DNA of 64,000 nt, from contig NZ_LMDJ01000031.1 of the NCBI RefSeq assembly GCF_001425045.1, forward strand, positions 570,545 to 634,544. The letters run 5' to 3'. The notes under the pieces were generated by a model, which was given only the letters and a program-made list of their open reading frames with translations, did no database searches and was not told the origin of the DNA. Positions 6,641 to 16,173 of the stretch are shown here, one piece after another. A program made the translations under genes and the position numbers. The stretch's first letter is position 1, and each line of letters starts with the position of its first letter. Source of the DNA: Massilia sp. Root351 (GTDB taxonomy: Bacteria > Pseudomonadota > Gammaproteobacteria > Burkholderiales > Burkholderiaceae_D).

Positions 6641-9380
6641 GCTCGTGCCGGAGGTGTGGTACCAGGTGCGCAAGAAACTGGCCGACATCAACCACACCCT
6701 GCCGCAGGGCGTGCAGGGGCCGTTCTTCAACGATGAATTCGGCGACACCTTCGGCAATATGTACGCCCTCACCGGCGACGGCTTCGGCTACGCCGACCTG
6801 CGCAAGATGGCCGACGCGGCGCGCAATGAGTTCCTGCGCGTGGGCGACGTCAACAAGGTGGACCTGGTGGGCAAGCAGGAGGAGAAGATCTTCATCGAAA
6901 TGTCGACCGCAAAACTGGCCTCGCTGGGCGTGGACCCGGCGCTGATCGCCACCATCCTGGCGCAGGCCAACACGGTGGCCGCGGCCGGCACCGTGCAGAC
7001 GGCCGCCGAGCAGGTGCGCCTGACCGTGAGCGGCGAATTCGACTCGGTGGAAGGCATCCGCGCCATCGGCATCCGCGCCGGGCAGCGCACCTTCCGCTTG
7101 GGCGACATCGCCGAGGTGCGGCGCGGCTTCGCCGAGCCGGCGGTCATGCGCATGCGCTTCAATGGCCAGCCCGCGCTGGGCCTGGCGGTCAGCATGCGCA
7201 AGGGCGGCGACGTGATCCGCCTGGGTCGGCAGCTGGACGAAACGGTCAAACGCATCCAGGCCAGCCTGCCGGTCGGTGTGCAGATCCACGCCGTGAGCGA
7301 CCAGCCGCGCGTGGTGGCGCACTCGGTGCATGAGTTCAAAAAGAGCCTGGCCGAAGCGGTGGCCATCGTGCTGGCGGTGAGCTTCTTCTCGCTCGGCGTG
7401 CGCAGCGGCCTGGTGGTGGCGCTGTGCATCCCGCTGGTGCTGGGCATGACCTTCCTCGCCATGTGGATCCTGGGCATCGACCTGCAGCGCATCTCCTTGG
7501 GCGCGCTGATCATCGCCCTGGGCCTGCTGGTGGACGACGCCATCATCGCGGTGGAAATGATGGCCCTCAAGCTGGAGCAGGGCTGGGACAAGACGCGCGC
7601 GGCCACCTATGCCTACACGGCCACCGCCTTCCCCATGCTGACCGGCACCCTGATTACGGCCGCCGGCTTCCTGCCGGTGGGCTTCGCCAAATCCGGCACC
7701 GGCGAGTACGTGTATTCGCTGTTCCAGGTGGTGGGCATCGCGCTGATCCTGTCGTGGGTGGTGGCGGTGCTGTTCACCCCCTACATCGGCTTCAAGCTGC
7801 TCAAGGAAGAGCCGCATGCCCACCACGACGAGAACGCCGTCTACCAGCGCGGCTTCTACCTCAAGTTCCGCAAGGTGGTGGACTGGTGTCTGCGCCGCCG
7901 CGGCTGGGTGATCGCCGCCACGCTGGCCGCTTTCGTCGGCTCGCTGCTGCTGTTCAAGGCGGTGCCGCAGCAGTTCTTCCCGTCCTCCGACCGTCCCGAA
8001 CTGATGGTGGACCTGTGGATGCCCAAGGCCTCCACTTTCGAGGCCAGCGAGAACGAAGTGCGCGAACTGGAACGCCAGCTCAAGGCCGACCCGGACATCG
8101 AGGCCGTCACCAGCTTCATCGGCGAGGGCGCGCCGCGCTTCTACTTGCCGCTGGACGTGCAGACGCCCAACCTGAACCTGGGCGAGATGATGGTGATGAC
8201 CAAGGGCGGCGAGGCGCGCGAGCGCGTCGTGGCCAAGCTGCGCAAGCTGCTCGACGAGCGCTTCGCCAATGTGCGCGGCCGTGTCAACCGGCTCGAGAAC
8301 GGCCCGCCGGTCGGTTATCCGGTGCAGTTCCGCGTGTACGGCAACGACCCGGCCAAGGTGCGCGAGATCGCCACCAGGGTAAGCGCCGTCGTGCGCAGCG
8401 AGCCGCACGTGCGCGCCGTCAACGAGGACTGGGCCGAGCGCGTCAAGCGCGTGCGGGTGGACGTGGACCAGGACAAGGCCCGCGCGCTTGGCGTGAGTTC
8501 GGTGGAGATCAAGGCCGCGCTGCAGGCGTCGCTGTCGGGCACGCCGGTCACCCAGTACCGCGAAGACGACCAGTCGATCGCCGTGATGGCGCGCCTGGTG
8601 GCTGCCGAGCGCACCGACCTGAACAACCTGAAGGACGCCAAGATCTATCTGCGCGATGGCAAATTCGTGCCGGTGTCGCAGGTGGCGCGCCTGGCGCTGG
8701 ACAGCGAGGAAAGCGAAATGTGGCGCCGCAACCGCATCCCGACCCTGACGGTGCGCGCCGACATCGCCGGCGCCCAGGCGCCGGACGTCACCAACGCCAT
8801 CTGGCCCAAGCTGGAGGCGCTGAACAAGGAGCTGCCGATGGGCTACGGCATCGAGGCCGGCGGCGCGCTCGAGTCCAGCGCCAAGGCCCAGGCCTCGGTG
8901 TTCGCCGTGATGCCGGTCACCGTCATTGTAGTGCTGGTGCTGCTGATGCTGCAGCTGCAGGATATGAAGAAGATGGCGCTGGTGCTGCTGACCGCGCCGC
9001 TCGGCCTGATCGGCGTGGCGCTGGTGATGGCCGCCTTCCAGATCCCGTTCGGCTTCGTGGCCATGCTGGGCGTGATCGCGCTGGCCGGCATGATCATCCG
9101 CAATTCGGTGATCCTGGTGGTGCAGATCGACGAGGACGTATCCAACGGCACGCCGCTGTGGGACGCCATTGTGGAATCGGCGGTGCGCCGCCTGCGTCCC
9201 ATAGTGCTGACCGCGCTGGCGGCCATCCTGGCCATGGTGCCGCTGACCCATTCGGTGTTCTGGGGGCCGATGGCCTGGGCCATCATGGGCGGCCTGGCCG
9301 TGGCAACCCTGTTTACCTTGTTTTTCCTGCCAGCCCTGTATGCGGCGTGCTATCGCGCCCAGCGTCCGGCTGCAGCTTGA
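6639..9380 (+). CDS. RND efflux transporter, N-terminally truncated
   Basis: About 914 residues of an inner-membrane RND (AcrB/CusA superfamily) pump. Recognisable parts are the porter region beginning VPEVWYQVRKKLADI, GPFFNDEFGDTFG, the TM helix block with GLLVDDAIIAVEMMALK (the charged residues of the proton relay), and the second-half helices ending in MGGLAVATLFTLFFLPALY. Family members are about 1020-1040 residues. Roughly the first 95, including TM1 and the start of the porter domain, are missing because homology starts exactly at a junction near 6642. ATG 6639 is the nearest start but has no clear ribosome site. TM1 is required for trimer packing, so the protein is probably non-functional. 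It is followed 10 bp later by its TolC-type partner; the periplasmic adaptor gene expected upstream is absent. Confidence 0.85.
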   Translation: MLVPEVWYQVRKKLADINHTLPQGVQGPFFNDEFGDTFGNMYALTGDGFGYADLRKMADAARNEFLRVGDVNKVDLVGKQEEKIFIEMSTAKLASLGVDPALIATILAQANTVAAAGTVQTAAEQVRLTVSGEFDSVEGIRAIGIRAGQRTFRLGDIAEVRRGFAEPAVMRMRFNGQPALGLAVSMRKGGDVIRLGRQLDETVKRIQASLPVGVQIHAVSDQPRVVAHSVHEFKKSLAEAVAIVLAVSFFSLGVRSGLVVALCIPLVLGMTFLAMWILGIDLQRISLGALIIALGLLVDDAIIAVEMMALKLEQGWDKTRAATYAYTATAFPMLTGTLITAAGFLPVGFAKSGTGEYVYSLFQVVGIALILSWVVAVLFTPYIGFKLLKEEPHAHHDENAVYQRGFYLKFRKVVDWCLRRRGWVIAATLAAFVGSLLLFKAVPQQFFPSSDRPELMVDLWMPKASTFEASENEVRELERQLKADPDIEAVTSFIGEGAPRFYLPLDVQTPNLNLGEMMVMTKGGEARERVVAKLRKLLDERFANVRGRVNRLENGPPVGYPVQFRVYGNDPAKVREIATRVSAVVRSEPHVRAVNEDWAERVKRVRVDVDQDKARALGVSSVEIKAALQASLSGTPVTQYREDDQSIAVMARLVAAERTDLNNLKDAKIYLRDGKFVPVSQVARLALDSEESEMWRRNRIPTLTVRADIAGAQAPDVTNAIWPKLEALNKELPMGYGIEAGGALESSAKAQASVFAVMPVTVIVVLVLLMLQLQDMKKMALVLLTAPLGLIGVALVMAAFQIPFGFVAMLGVIALAGMIIRNSVILVVQIDEDVSNGTPLWDAIVESAVRRLRPIVLTALAAILAMVPLTHSVFWGPMAWAIMGGLAVATLFTLFFLPALYAACYRAQRPAAA

Positions 9381-9390
9381 GGAGTATGAA

Positions 9391-10824
9391 ATGAAGATGA
9401 CATTGAAAACCCTGCCTGCGGCCCTGGGCCTCGCCCGCAGCCTTGGCCTGCTGCTGGCGCTGCATGGCGGCGCGGTGCACGGCATGGGCATGGACGTGGC
9501 CGAGGCCTACCGCCAGGCCTTGCGCAACGACCCGGCCAGCCTGGCCGACGAACAGTCCCTGGCGGCGGGGCGCGAGAAATCGGTGCAGGGCGACGCCTTG
9601 CTGCGCCCGCGCGTCAACCTGCAACTGGGCGTAAACCGGCTGCACAACCGCCAGAGCGGCGATTCGTCCGCGCTGGCTGCGCTGCCGGGGGCCGGATCGG
9701 GCGCCGGCAGCGGCAGCCTGGACGGTCTCGGCAGCCTCGGTCGCGGCGGCAGCAGCACTGGCACCACGGCCCAGGCCAGCGTACAGCTGGTGCAGCCGGT
9801 GTACGACCTGGGCGCCAGGGCCAGCCGGCGCCAGCTGCACGAACAGACCACACTGGCGCAGACCCAGTTCACTGCCGCGCGCCAGCAACTGGCGCTGCGG
9901 GTGGCGCAAGCCTACTTCGGCGTACTGGTGGCCGAGGAAACCGTGCGCGTGGTGCAGGCCGAGCTGGCCGCCGTGCGCCAGCAGCGCGAGCGCGCCCAGG
10001 CCCGCTTCGACGTTGGCCAGGACCGTATCACTGACGTGCAGGAAGCGCAGGCGCGGCTGGACGCGGTCACCACCCGCGAAGTGTCGGCCCAGTCGGTGCT
10101 GGAGCTGCGCCGCGCGCAGTTCCGCGAAACCACGGGCACGCCGCCCAACCAGCTGGCGCCGCTGGCCGCGCGCTTCGTGCCGCGTCCGCCGCAGCCGGCC
10201 GCGCTGGCCGACTGGCAGGCGCGCGGCGCCGGCGGCAGCACGCTGGTGCTGGCGCGCCAGTCCGAACAGGCCATCGCCAACGCCGAGCTGTCCAGGCACA
10301 GCCTGGCCGGCCGTCCGACGCTGGACCTGGTGGCCAGCTATGGCGCCAAACAGCAGCGCGGCGGGCTCTCGCCGCTGGTGGCGCCGGACGGCGACCGTAC
10401 CGCTTCGGTGGGCCTGATGCTGAACGTGCCGCTGTATGCCGGCGGCGCGCTCGACTCGCACCAGCGCGAGGCGGTGGCCCGCTTCGGCCAGGCCGAGCTG
10501 CAACTGGCGGCGGCGCAGCGCGACGTGCGCCTGCAGGTGCAGGAAGGCTACCTGGCCGTGACCACGGGGGTATCGCGCGTGGCGGCCCAGGAGCAGGCGC
10601 TGGCCTCGGCGCGCAGCGCGCTGGACGCCACCACGCGCGGCCGCGACGTCGGCACCCGCACCGCGCTGGACGTGCTGGACGCCCAGCAGCGCCTGTTCTC
10701 GGCCGAGCTGGACCTGGTGCAGGGCAGGGCCGACTACCTGCTGGGCCGCTTGCGCCTGGCGCAAGCAGTGGGCGAACTGGACGAAGACACCCTGCGCGGC
10801 CTCGGCCCTTGGCTGGAGCGCTAA
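9391..10824 (+). CDS. TolC-family outer membrane efflux protein
   Basis: A 477-aa outer-membrane channel subunit of the TolC/OMF family with an N-terminal signal sequence (hydrophobic run GLARSLGLLLALHG). Two OEP repeats are visible: one around MDVAEAYRQALRNDP to LRVAQAYFGVLVAEE, the second from the ARQSEQAIANAELS region to QLQVQEGY-type VQEGYLAVTTG and RTALDVLDAQQRLFSAE. A Gly/Ser-rich insert (about residues 85-125) is unusual. The start was chosen at 9391 because GGAG lies 6 bases upstream. It forms an operon with the truncated RND pump and would have exported the pump's substrate through the outer membrane. Confidence 0.88.
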   Translation: MKMTLKTLPAALGLARSLGLLLALHGGAVHGMGMDVAEAYRQALRNDPASLADEQSLAAGREKSVQGDALLRPRVNLQLGVNRLHNRQSGDSSALAALPGAGSGAGSGSLDGLGSLGRGGSSTGTTAQASVQLVQPVYDLGARASRRQLHEQTTLAQTQFTAARQQLALRVAQAYFGVLVAEETVRVVQAELAAVRQQRERAQARFDVGQDRITDVQEAQARLDAVTTREVSAQSVLELRRAQFRETTGTPPNQLAPLAARFVPRPPQPAALADWQARGAGGSTLVLARQSEQAIANAELSRHSLAGRPTLDLVASYGAKQQRGGLSPLVAPDGDRTASVGLMLNVPLYAGGALDSHQREAVARFGQAELQLAAAQRDVRLQVQEGYLAVTTGVSRVAAQEQALASARSALDATTRGRDVGTRTALDVLDAQQRLFSAELDLVQGRADYLLGRLRLAQAVGELDEDTLRGLGPWLER

Positions 10825-10931
10825 AGCTCGTCCGCGGCGGCGCGGACATCGGCATTACTGGCGTCAGCCCGCAGCATCCGCCGGCGGCTGCGCCCACCGA
10901 TCAAGGCGGTTTAGGAAGCAGGAGGCATCAC

Positions 10932-11132
10932 ATGAAGATGATCATCGAGCAGCTCGCGCAGCAGGCCCGCAGCGGGCGGGAGCCCGGCCGCCAGCGGGAA
11001 CGCCAGAGCGAAGCGTTCCAGGCCGCCATCGATTTCTACCGGCTGGATGTCGGCCACGGCCCGCGGCCGGCCCGGCCGGTCCCGGTTGACGCCGGGGAGC
11101 CGGCGCCGCCCGTCATCCATCCGAACACATAA
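10932..11132 (+). CDS. small hypothetical protein
   Basis: A 66-aa basic protein with the good ribosome site AGGAGG seven bases before ATG. It lies between the TolC-type gene and the chemoreceptor, 12 bp before the latter, so it is probably cotranscribed with it. N-terminal half is helical and charged (MKMIIEQLAQQARSG), the C-terminal half is proline-rich. No family recognised. Confidence 0.5.
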   Translation: MKMIIEQLAQQARSGREPGRQRERQSEAFQAAIDFYRLDVGHGPRPARPVPVDAGEPAPPVIHPNT

Positions 11133-11144
11133 CAAGAGAGCAGC

Positions 11145-12791
11145 ATGCGACTCAATCTCCCCCTCTACGACAACGAGCACCAACTGGCCGATGGCAGGTA
11201 CCTCGTCTCCAAGACGGACCTCAAGGGCCGGATCACCTACGTGAACCCGTATTTCATCGAAGTGAGCGGCTTCACGGAAGAAGAGCTGATCGGCGTGCCG
11301 CACAACCTGGTGCGCCATCCGGACATGCCGTCCGAAGCCTTCCACGATATGTGGCGCACGCTGCGTGCCGGCCTGCCGTGGAACGGCCTGGTGAAAAACC
11401 GCCGCAAGGATGGCGGCTATTACTGGGTCGAGGCCAGCGCCACGCCGCTGCGGGAGGGCGGCGTGGTGACGGGCTACCTGTCGGTGCGCTGCAAGCCGGC
11501 GCCCGGGGCGGCGGAAGCCGCAGAGCGGCTCTACCGCAGCATCCGGCGGGGCAATCCGGAGCGGCTGGCGCTGCGCCAGGGCCAAGTGCTGCGCACCGGC
11601 TTGGCCGGGCTGGCGGCGCGCGTGCTGGGTTCCTCGCTGCGCTGGCGCGTGGCCGGCGCGCTGGCGGCCATCGCCATGCTGTTTGCCGCCGTAGGCGTGG
11701 CCGGGCTGACGCAGCTCTGCGGGCGCCTGGGCGCCTTCTTCACCGCGGCCGGCGCGCTTGGCGTGGCCGCTATCGCACTGCTGGAGTTCACGGTGCGGCA
11801 CGGCGTCGGCATCCCCATGCAAAGGGCGGTCGAGGCAGCGCGCGCCATCGCAGGCGGGGACCTGAGCGGCACTATCGCCACCGGCCGCCGCGACGACGTG
11901 GGCCAGATGCTGCGCGCCATGCAGCAGATGAACGTCAACTTGGTGGCCATGATGGGCGACGTGCGCGGCAACGTGGACACCATGGCTGCCGCCACGCGCG
12001 AGATCGCCGACGGCAATGCGGACCTGGCGATGCGCACCGAGCGGCAGGCCGCCGGCCTGGAGGACACTGCCTCCAGCATGGAGCAGCTGGCGCTGGCCGT
12101 GCGCCAGAACGCCGGCAACGCCCGGGTGGCCAGCCAGCTGGTGGGGCAGGCCACGGCGGTAGCCGCGCGCGGCGGCGAAGCCGTGGCGCGGGTGGGCGCG
12201 ACGATGGCCGAGATCAGCAGGGCCGGCAAGCGCATCGAGGACATCATCAGCCTGATCGACGGCATCGCCTTCCAGACCAACCTGCTGGCCTTGAACGCCT
12301 CGGTGGAGGCGGCCAAGGCCGGCGAGCAGGGGCGGGGCTTTGCCGTGGTGGCGTGCGAGGTGCGGGCGCTGGCGCAGCGCTCGGCGGCGGCCGCCAAGGA
12401 GATCAAGCAGCTGATCGACGACACCGTGCAGCGCCTGGAGGCGGGCAACCGCCAAGTGGCCGAAGCCGGCGAGACCATGGAGAGCATCGTCGCCTCGGTG
12501 CGCCAGGTGGACGGCATCATGGCCGACATGGCCGAGGCCAGCGCGGAGCAGAGCAGCGGCATTGACCAGATCAACCACGCCGTGGCCGACATGGACCGCA
12601 ACACCCAGCAGAACGCCGCCATGGTGGAGCAGTCGGCGCAGGCTGCCAACAGCCTGCGCGAACAGGCCGAGCGCCTGCGCGCGGCCATCGCGGTGTTTAA
12701 GCTGACGGCGCCCGCTGCGCCGAACGGCCGCGTGGTGCTACCGTTTCAGCCCGGCACCCGGCCAGTCAGTTCGCAGCGATTGCACCGATAA
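11145..12791 (+). CDS. methyl-accepting chemotaxis protein, Aer-like with PAS sensor
   Basis: A 548-aa transducer. A PAS domain lies at about residues 20-115 (GRITYVNPYFIEVSGFTEEEL, then NLVRHPDMP), typical of Aer-type redox or energy sensors facing the cytoplasm. Two membrane helices follow at about 168-190 and 196-216, then a HAMP linker and a long signalling coiled coil. The hairpin tip at about 376-412 reads FQTNLLALNASVEAAKAGEQ, close to the universal MCP motif. It has no C-terminal CheR/CheB-binding pentapeptide. The ribosome site is AGAGAGCAGC. It would couple redox or ligand state to CheA/CheW elsewhere in the genome. Confidence 0.92.
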   Translation: MRLNLPLYDNEHQLADGRYLVSKTDLKGRITYVNPYFIEVSGFTEEELIGVPHNLVRHPDMPSEAFHDMWRTLRAGLPWNGLVKNRRKDGGYYWVEASATPLREGGVVTGYLSVRCKPAPGAAEAAERLYRSIRRGNPERLALRQGQVLRTGLAGLAARVLGSSLRWRVAGALAAIAMLFAAVGVAGLTQLCGRLGAFFTAAGALGVAAIALLEFTVRHGVGIPMQRAVEAARAIAGGDLSGTIATGRRDDVGQMLRAMQQMNVNLVAMMGDVRGNVDTMAAATREIADGNADLAMRTERQAAGLEDTASSMEQLALAVRQNAGNARVASQLVGQATAVAARGGEAVARVGATMAEISRAGKRIEDIISLIDGIAFQTNLLALNASVEAAKAGEQGRGFAVVACEVRALAQRSAAAAKEIKQLIDDTVQRLEAGNRQVAEAGETMESIVASVRQVDGIMADMAEASAEQSSGIDQINHAVADMDRNTQQNAAMVEQSAQAANSLREQAERLRAAIAVFKLTAPAAPNGRVVLPFQPGTRPVSSQRLHR

Positions 12792-12800
12792 GCGTTGCCT

Positions 12801-13002
12801 GCACGACGGGTGCCTGGCGCACATGTTCGCGATTGGCTACGTCACTACAAGAAGAACCTGCGACGGGGAACTGTTCGTGCGCACAGGTCGTAGCGGAGGC
12901 GCGTTGTATCCAAAGATGGATGTCGCGCGGATCGGATTGCTGAGCGGGGACAAGTTGCTGCGCCTGGTAAGGAAGCGGGTGCTCGATGACAGGTCGCTGT
13001 AG
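12801..13002 (+). pseudogene. C-terminal remnant of the Mrr-like gene
   Basis: The last ~60 codons of the Mrr-like gene recur here: GELFVRTGRSGGALYP, then MDVARIGLLSGD and LDDRS before the stop. The nuclease motif itself is missing and the left part is scrambled (ATTGGCTACGTCACTACAAG in place of the conserved GNVISSGNYDG coding). It starts 10 bp after the chemoreceptor stop and marks the right border of the RND-TolC-MCP module. Confidence 0.7.
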
Positions 13003-13230
13003 CGCCGGCAGCCCACTGTCTCGCTATGGTTGAGTGACACGTCAGCGCCGGTGGAATCGACCTTGCTGCCACCGGTGCTGGCGCCGACGCGCAGCGGCAC
13101 TGGACCAATGTGGTGACCGGCGGGCTGATATCGGTTACGCTGCTTAAGCTGTTAGTGTTGTCCGCGCAATATATGCGTTTCGCAAAGCGGTTCAAACCAG
13201 CCGCTTCACCCAAATTTCCGGGAGTAAATC

Positions 13231-13940
13231 ATGTCCGATTGCTGCGATGACAGTTGCGCGTCGAGCAAGCCGCCAGTCGATCCCCGCTACCGGCGCATCT
13301 TGTGGGTGGCGTTGTTCATCAATGCCGCGATGTTCGGTGTGGAGCTGCTGGGCGGATTGCGCGCCGATTCGGTGTCGCTGCTGGCCGACGCGATCGACTT
13401 CTTTGGCGATGCCACCAACTACGGGTTGTCCTTGTTCGCGCTCGGCATGGCCGCCGTGTGGCGCTCGCGTGCTGCGCTGGCCAAGGGCTTCATGATGGGC
13501 GCCTACGGCGTTCTCGTGTTGGGAAATGCCGCGTGGAGTATCGCCGTCGGTACCGCTCCCGACCCGCCACCATGGGTGTCATCGGTTCCATCGCCCTGGC
13601 CGCGAACGGCTCAGTCGCACTCTTGCTCTATGCCTTCCGCGATGGCGACGCCAATATGCGCTCGGTGTGGCTGTGTTCGCGCAACGATGCGATCGGCAAC
13701 GTCGCGGTCATGCTGGCCGTGCTTGGCGTGTTCGGTACCGGGACCAGTTGGCCGGACCTGGGCGTGGCGGGGGTGATGGCCGTGCTGGGGCTGACGGCGG
13801 CCCGCACCGTCATCGCGCAATCGCGCCTGAACTGCAAGAAGGCGTCGAACCCTGTGGATCGGCGGACGCTCCACCATCCCAATTCGTGGGTGCCGAACAG
13901 TCCCGATGGGACGCGCGCTACGGAATTGAAACGCCGCTAG
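13231..13940 (+). pseudogene. cation diffusion facilitator transporter, frameshifted
   Basis: The frame begins with a cysteine/aspartate-rich metal-binding N terminus (MSDCCDDSCASSK) and membrane helices with LLADAIDFFGDATNYGLSL, the CDF metal-site helix. Near 13563 the reading moves to another frame that continues the family sequence (MGVIGSIALAANGSVALLLY, then RNDAIGNVAVMLAVLG). Comparison of the two frames suggests that one base was lost. The intact protein would export zinc, cobalt or cadmium. As read here the product stops making sense after residue ~110. A sequencing error at one base would restore it. Confidence 0.75.
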
Positions 13941-14078
13941 GAATCAGTTCGGCCCCGGGGGAAGCAAATCTTGGGGACAATCGAAAAACAGAAGGTAAAG
14001 CTCGGAGTTTTCAGTTGACCTTGCCGGTCCCAGTGGCGTTAAACTATCCGCGTCTCTGTCGAATGCGGAGGATATAAC

Positions 14079-14456
14079 GTGATCAGCAAGGAATGTTGGG
14101 AACAAATAACCCAAATGGCTGCGACAGGCATATCGATCTCTGCGATTGCCCGCGAGCTGGATCTGGACCGCAAGACGGTACGGGTCGCAGTGCGCAAGCA
14201 GCAGTGGGCACCGTACCGGCGCGAGCAGAGCGTGACGCTGCTACTGGCACCGTATCAAGCCTGGCTCAAGGAACGGCCGCCCAATGTTAACTACTCGGCG
14301 CGCATCTTGTTTCAGGAACTGCAGCAGCAAGGATACCGCGGCAGTTACGACACGGTAAAACTGGCGGTGCGCCCCTTGCGTAGCGTTGGCGCTCTGGAGT
14401 TCCCGGCGCAGTGCCATTACGATGCCGCGCCAGGGCAGCAAGCGCCAGTCGACTGA
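14079..14456 (+). pseudogene. IS21-family transposase IstA, N-terminal fragment
   Basis: The first ~125 residues of an IstA protein: a helix-turn-helix (GISISAIARELDLDRKTVRV) and the conserved segment ending DAAPGQQAPVD. In intact relatives the next residues are WG and the catalytic DDE core. Here TGA follows directly and the core (~380 residues) and the istB gene are absent. GTG start with GGAGGAT upstream. Dead remnant. Confidence 0.8.
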
Positions 14457-14750
14457 GCCGGTTAAGGACTGCAGCGCGGAACGGAATTCACATTGGTGCT
14501 TTTGCCCGCAAGGCGGTCACGCCCTTCATCTCGCTTTTCCGGGATAAGGCCTGGCGGTACCCCTGCCGTTGGCGCCGTGCGCATCGCCATCAGCCTGTGA
14601 CGTGTAGCCGACAATCCCCGGAAGATCTGTTCGCGCATGGATGGCGAAATTGGTGTACTTTTTGACACAGGCCAACATAAAAATCTTAAAACCAAAAACA
14701 AGTATTGCCTTGCAGTGTGCTACTGTGAAAGGCTATGCAGAGCATATCGC

Positions 14751-15032
14751 ATGAAGGCCAAGTCCGTATCATGGCTGCTCGTCGCTTGCAAAGCCATTGG
14801 TGTTTTTGGAGGAGACTTGGGCCATTTTTCTGCTCAGGCAGCGCAATGCTTCGCACTGCCTGGTCGCAATCCTGATCGGCGCGTCAATACAGCCTTGGCT
14901 ACCGTGGTCAGCCACGGATTCGACTTGCATTTCAAGGCAGGGTACCAGGCGTCCACCATCTACCTGAGAGCGCACGGCGTACCGGCTGCCGTTATCGTGC
15001 GCTTGATTAATTACGACCGCCGTCGCGGGTAG
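14751..15032 (+). CDS. hypothetical protein; C-terminal part matches the scattered small-protein family
   Basis: A 93-aa frame whose last ~50 residues (SHGFDLHFKAGYQASTIYL then RAHGVPAAVIVRLINYDRRR) fit the pattern A..YL..hgVp..V..RvL....RR shared with small proteins at 29.7, 31.1, 31.5, 37.7, 39.4, 39.6, 59.8 and 61.2 kb. The N-terminal part looks less protein-like, no ribosome site is obvious, and the start is uncertain. It may be a fragment. Confidence 0.4.
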   Translation: MKAKSVSWLLVACKAIGVFGGDLGHFSAQAAQCFALPGRNPDRRVNTALATVVSHGFDLHFKAGYQASTIYLRAHGVPAAVIVRLINYDRRRG

Positions 15033-15106
15033 CCAGCGGCACGGCAGCGCTGCACGGACGAGGCCGCAAACCATAGCCCCATGGCGCTTTTTACGGGAGG
15101 CCCGCA

Positions 15107-15322
15107 ATGTCCATCTATCGCCCCGAAGGGCGGGCCGCGTATCGCGACTTCGCCGTGGCGCTCGCGGAGGAGCAGGCCGTCGCCTACGAATTAAGCGAAT
15201 GTGTCAAAGTCGAGGTCTACAGCCTGATGGCGCGTGACTTGTTTGACCGGATGACGGCCGCGCATGCGAAAACCGCCGCGGCTTTCGCAGCGGTGCAGTG
15301 CTTCCAATATGAGAAGGGCTAA
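15107..15322 (+). CDS. small hypothetical protein
   Basis: A 71-aa alanine-rich helical protein with a good ribosome site (GGGAGGCCCGCA before ATG). It is strongly helical (FAVALAEEQAVAYELSECV). No family recognised and no membrane segment. Confidence 0.5.
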   Translation: MSIYRPEGRAAYRDFAVALAEEQAVAYELSECVKVEVYSLMARDLFDRMTAAHAKTAAAFAAVQCFQYEKG

Positions 15323-15516
15323 GCGCCAGACGTTCTCGGCTGAGCGGAATTCACCATGCCGGCACCGAGGGGACCTGGTGGCACTGCGCCGGTCGCCTGC
15401 ATGGCAGCGCCGCCAGCTTATTCGAAGCTGCCGGGACGCAGAATGGTGATTTCGTTCCCTACCCGGAGTGCGTTGAATGCGACACCCTTTGTGGGAAACC
15501 CGGTCGCCGCCGTGAA

Positions 15517-15744
15517 TTATCGCTGATAACGGCGCCGCTCGTATGGTGGGTGCTCGCTGTGCACCCGTTCAAGCACGTAGGGGGGGAAGGCCTGTTCGAT
15601 ATGGAAGTGTTTGCCGACCCAGATGCAGAATATTGCCGGCGCGGGACCCTCATCAAAAGGGTACGCTTCCACGGTGCACAGCACCTCGATCTCCGGGCCG
15701 CCGCACTTGAGGCAGACCAGGTCGCCTTCACAGAACTCATCCAT
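15517..15744 (-). CDS. DUF2158/YodC-like small protein
   Basis: A 75-aa protein with EGDLVCLKCGGPEIEV near the N terminus, the signature of the DUF2158 (YodC) fold, normally GDVVxLKSGGPxMTV. The remainder (EAYPFDEGPAPAIFCIWVG) has the usual tryptophan late in the domain. The start MDEFCEGD was chosen because GGAG lies 8 bases upstream. A longer relative lies at 16890-17381. Function of the family is not established. Confidence 0.6.
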   Translation of the reverse strand: MDEFCEGDLVCLKCGGPEIEVLCTVEAYPFDEGPAPAIFCIWVGKHFHIEQAFPPYVLERVHSEHPPYERRRYQR

Positions 15745-15930
15745 GCGTGCTCCGCAAACGGTCAAAGGTTGATACCAAAATTATAGTCTAGCGTATGAGA
15801 AGTTGTGTGCTGGATAGCGCTCACTAATGGTGGGCGTGCAACAGGAGTGGACACCCTGCAAAGTTGGGGGGCGCTGGCCGATCCCATCGTTTTGCTCGAC
15901 GGCGTAGCCGTAGGCTACGGTGAGAATGTC

Positions 15931-16173
15931 CTAGTCCATGGCGACAATGTCCAGCCTGACGACGTTTAAGGACTGATCGAGGAATTCGAAATAGCGCGTG
16001 TCGCCGTCGCTGAAAGCCTGTACCTCGACGTCGCTATCCTTCAGTTTGTGGCTGCAGCGACGAAGCGGCGGAAGGGCTGCCGGATGGGGTTTGTTGGCGG
16101 GGACGAGGGTGTCCGTTTCGATCACTACGTACAGCGTGTTGTTGGCGTCGACTGTCACAATTTCCCTGCTCAT
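15931..16173 (-). CDS. hypothetical protein
   Basis: An 80-aa protein with a clean frame starting MSREIVTVDANNTLYVVIE and preceded by AAAGGGAGCATCA, a plausible ribosome site. Predicted beta-rich N terminus and charged C terminus (SDGDTRYFEFLDQS). No family recognised. Confidence 0.45.
   Translation of the reverse strand: MSREIVTVDANNTLYVVIETDTLVPANKPHPAALPPLRRCSHKLKDSDVEVQAFSDGDTRYFEFLDQSLNVVRLDIVAMD

Noticed and set aside
7424..9394. 656-codon plus-strand frame inside the RND gene
   Set aside because: Out-of-frame Gly/Arg/Ala-rich shadow.
6390..9491. 1033-codon minus-strand open frame opposite the RND pump
   Set aside because: His/Ala/Gly/Arg-rich antisense of a GC-rich gene; only its last ~83 codons (6390-6640) show coding features and are listed separately.
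10911..12578. 555-codon minus-strand frame opposite the chemoreceptor
   Set aside because: His/Leu/Gly-rich antisense frame; the MCP reading is unmistakable.
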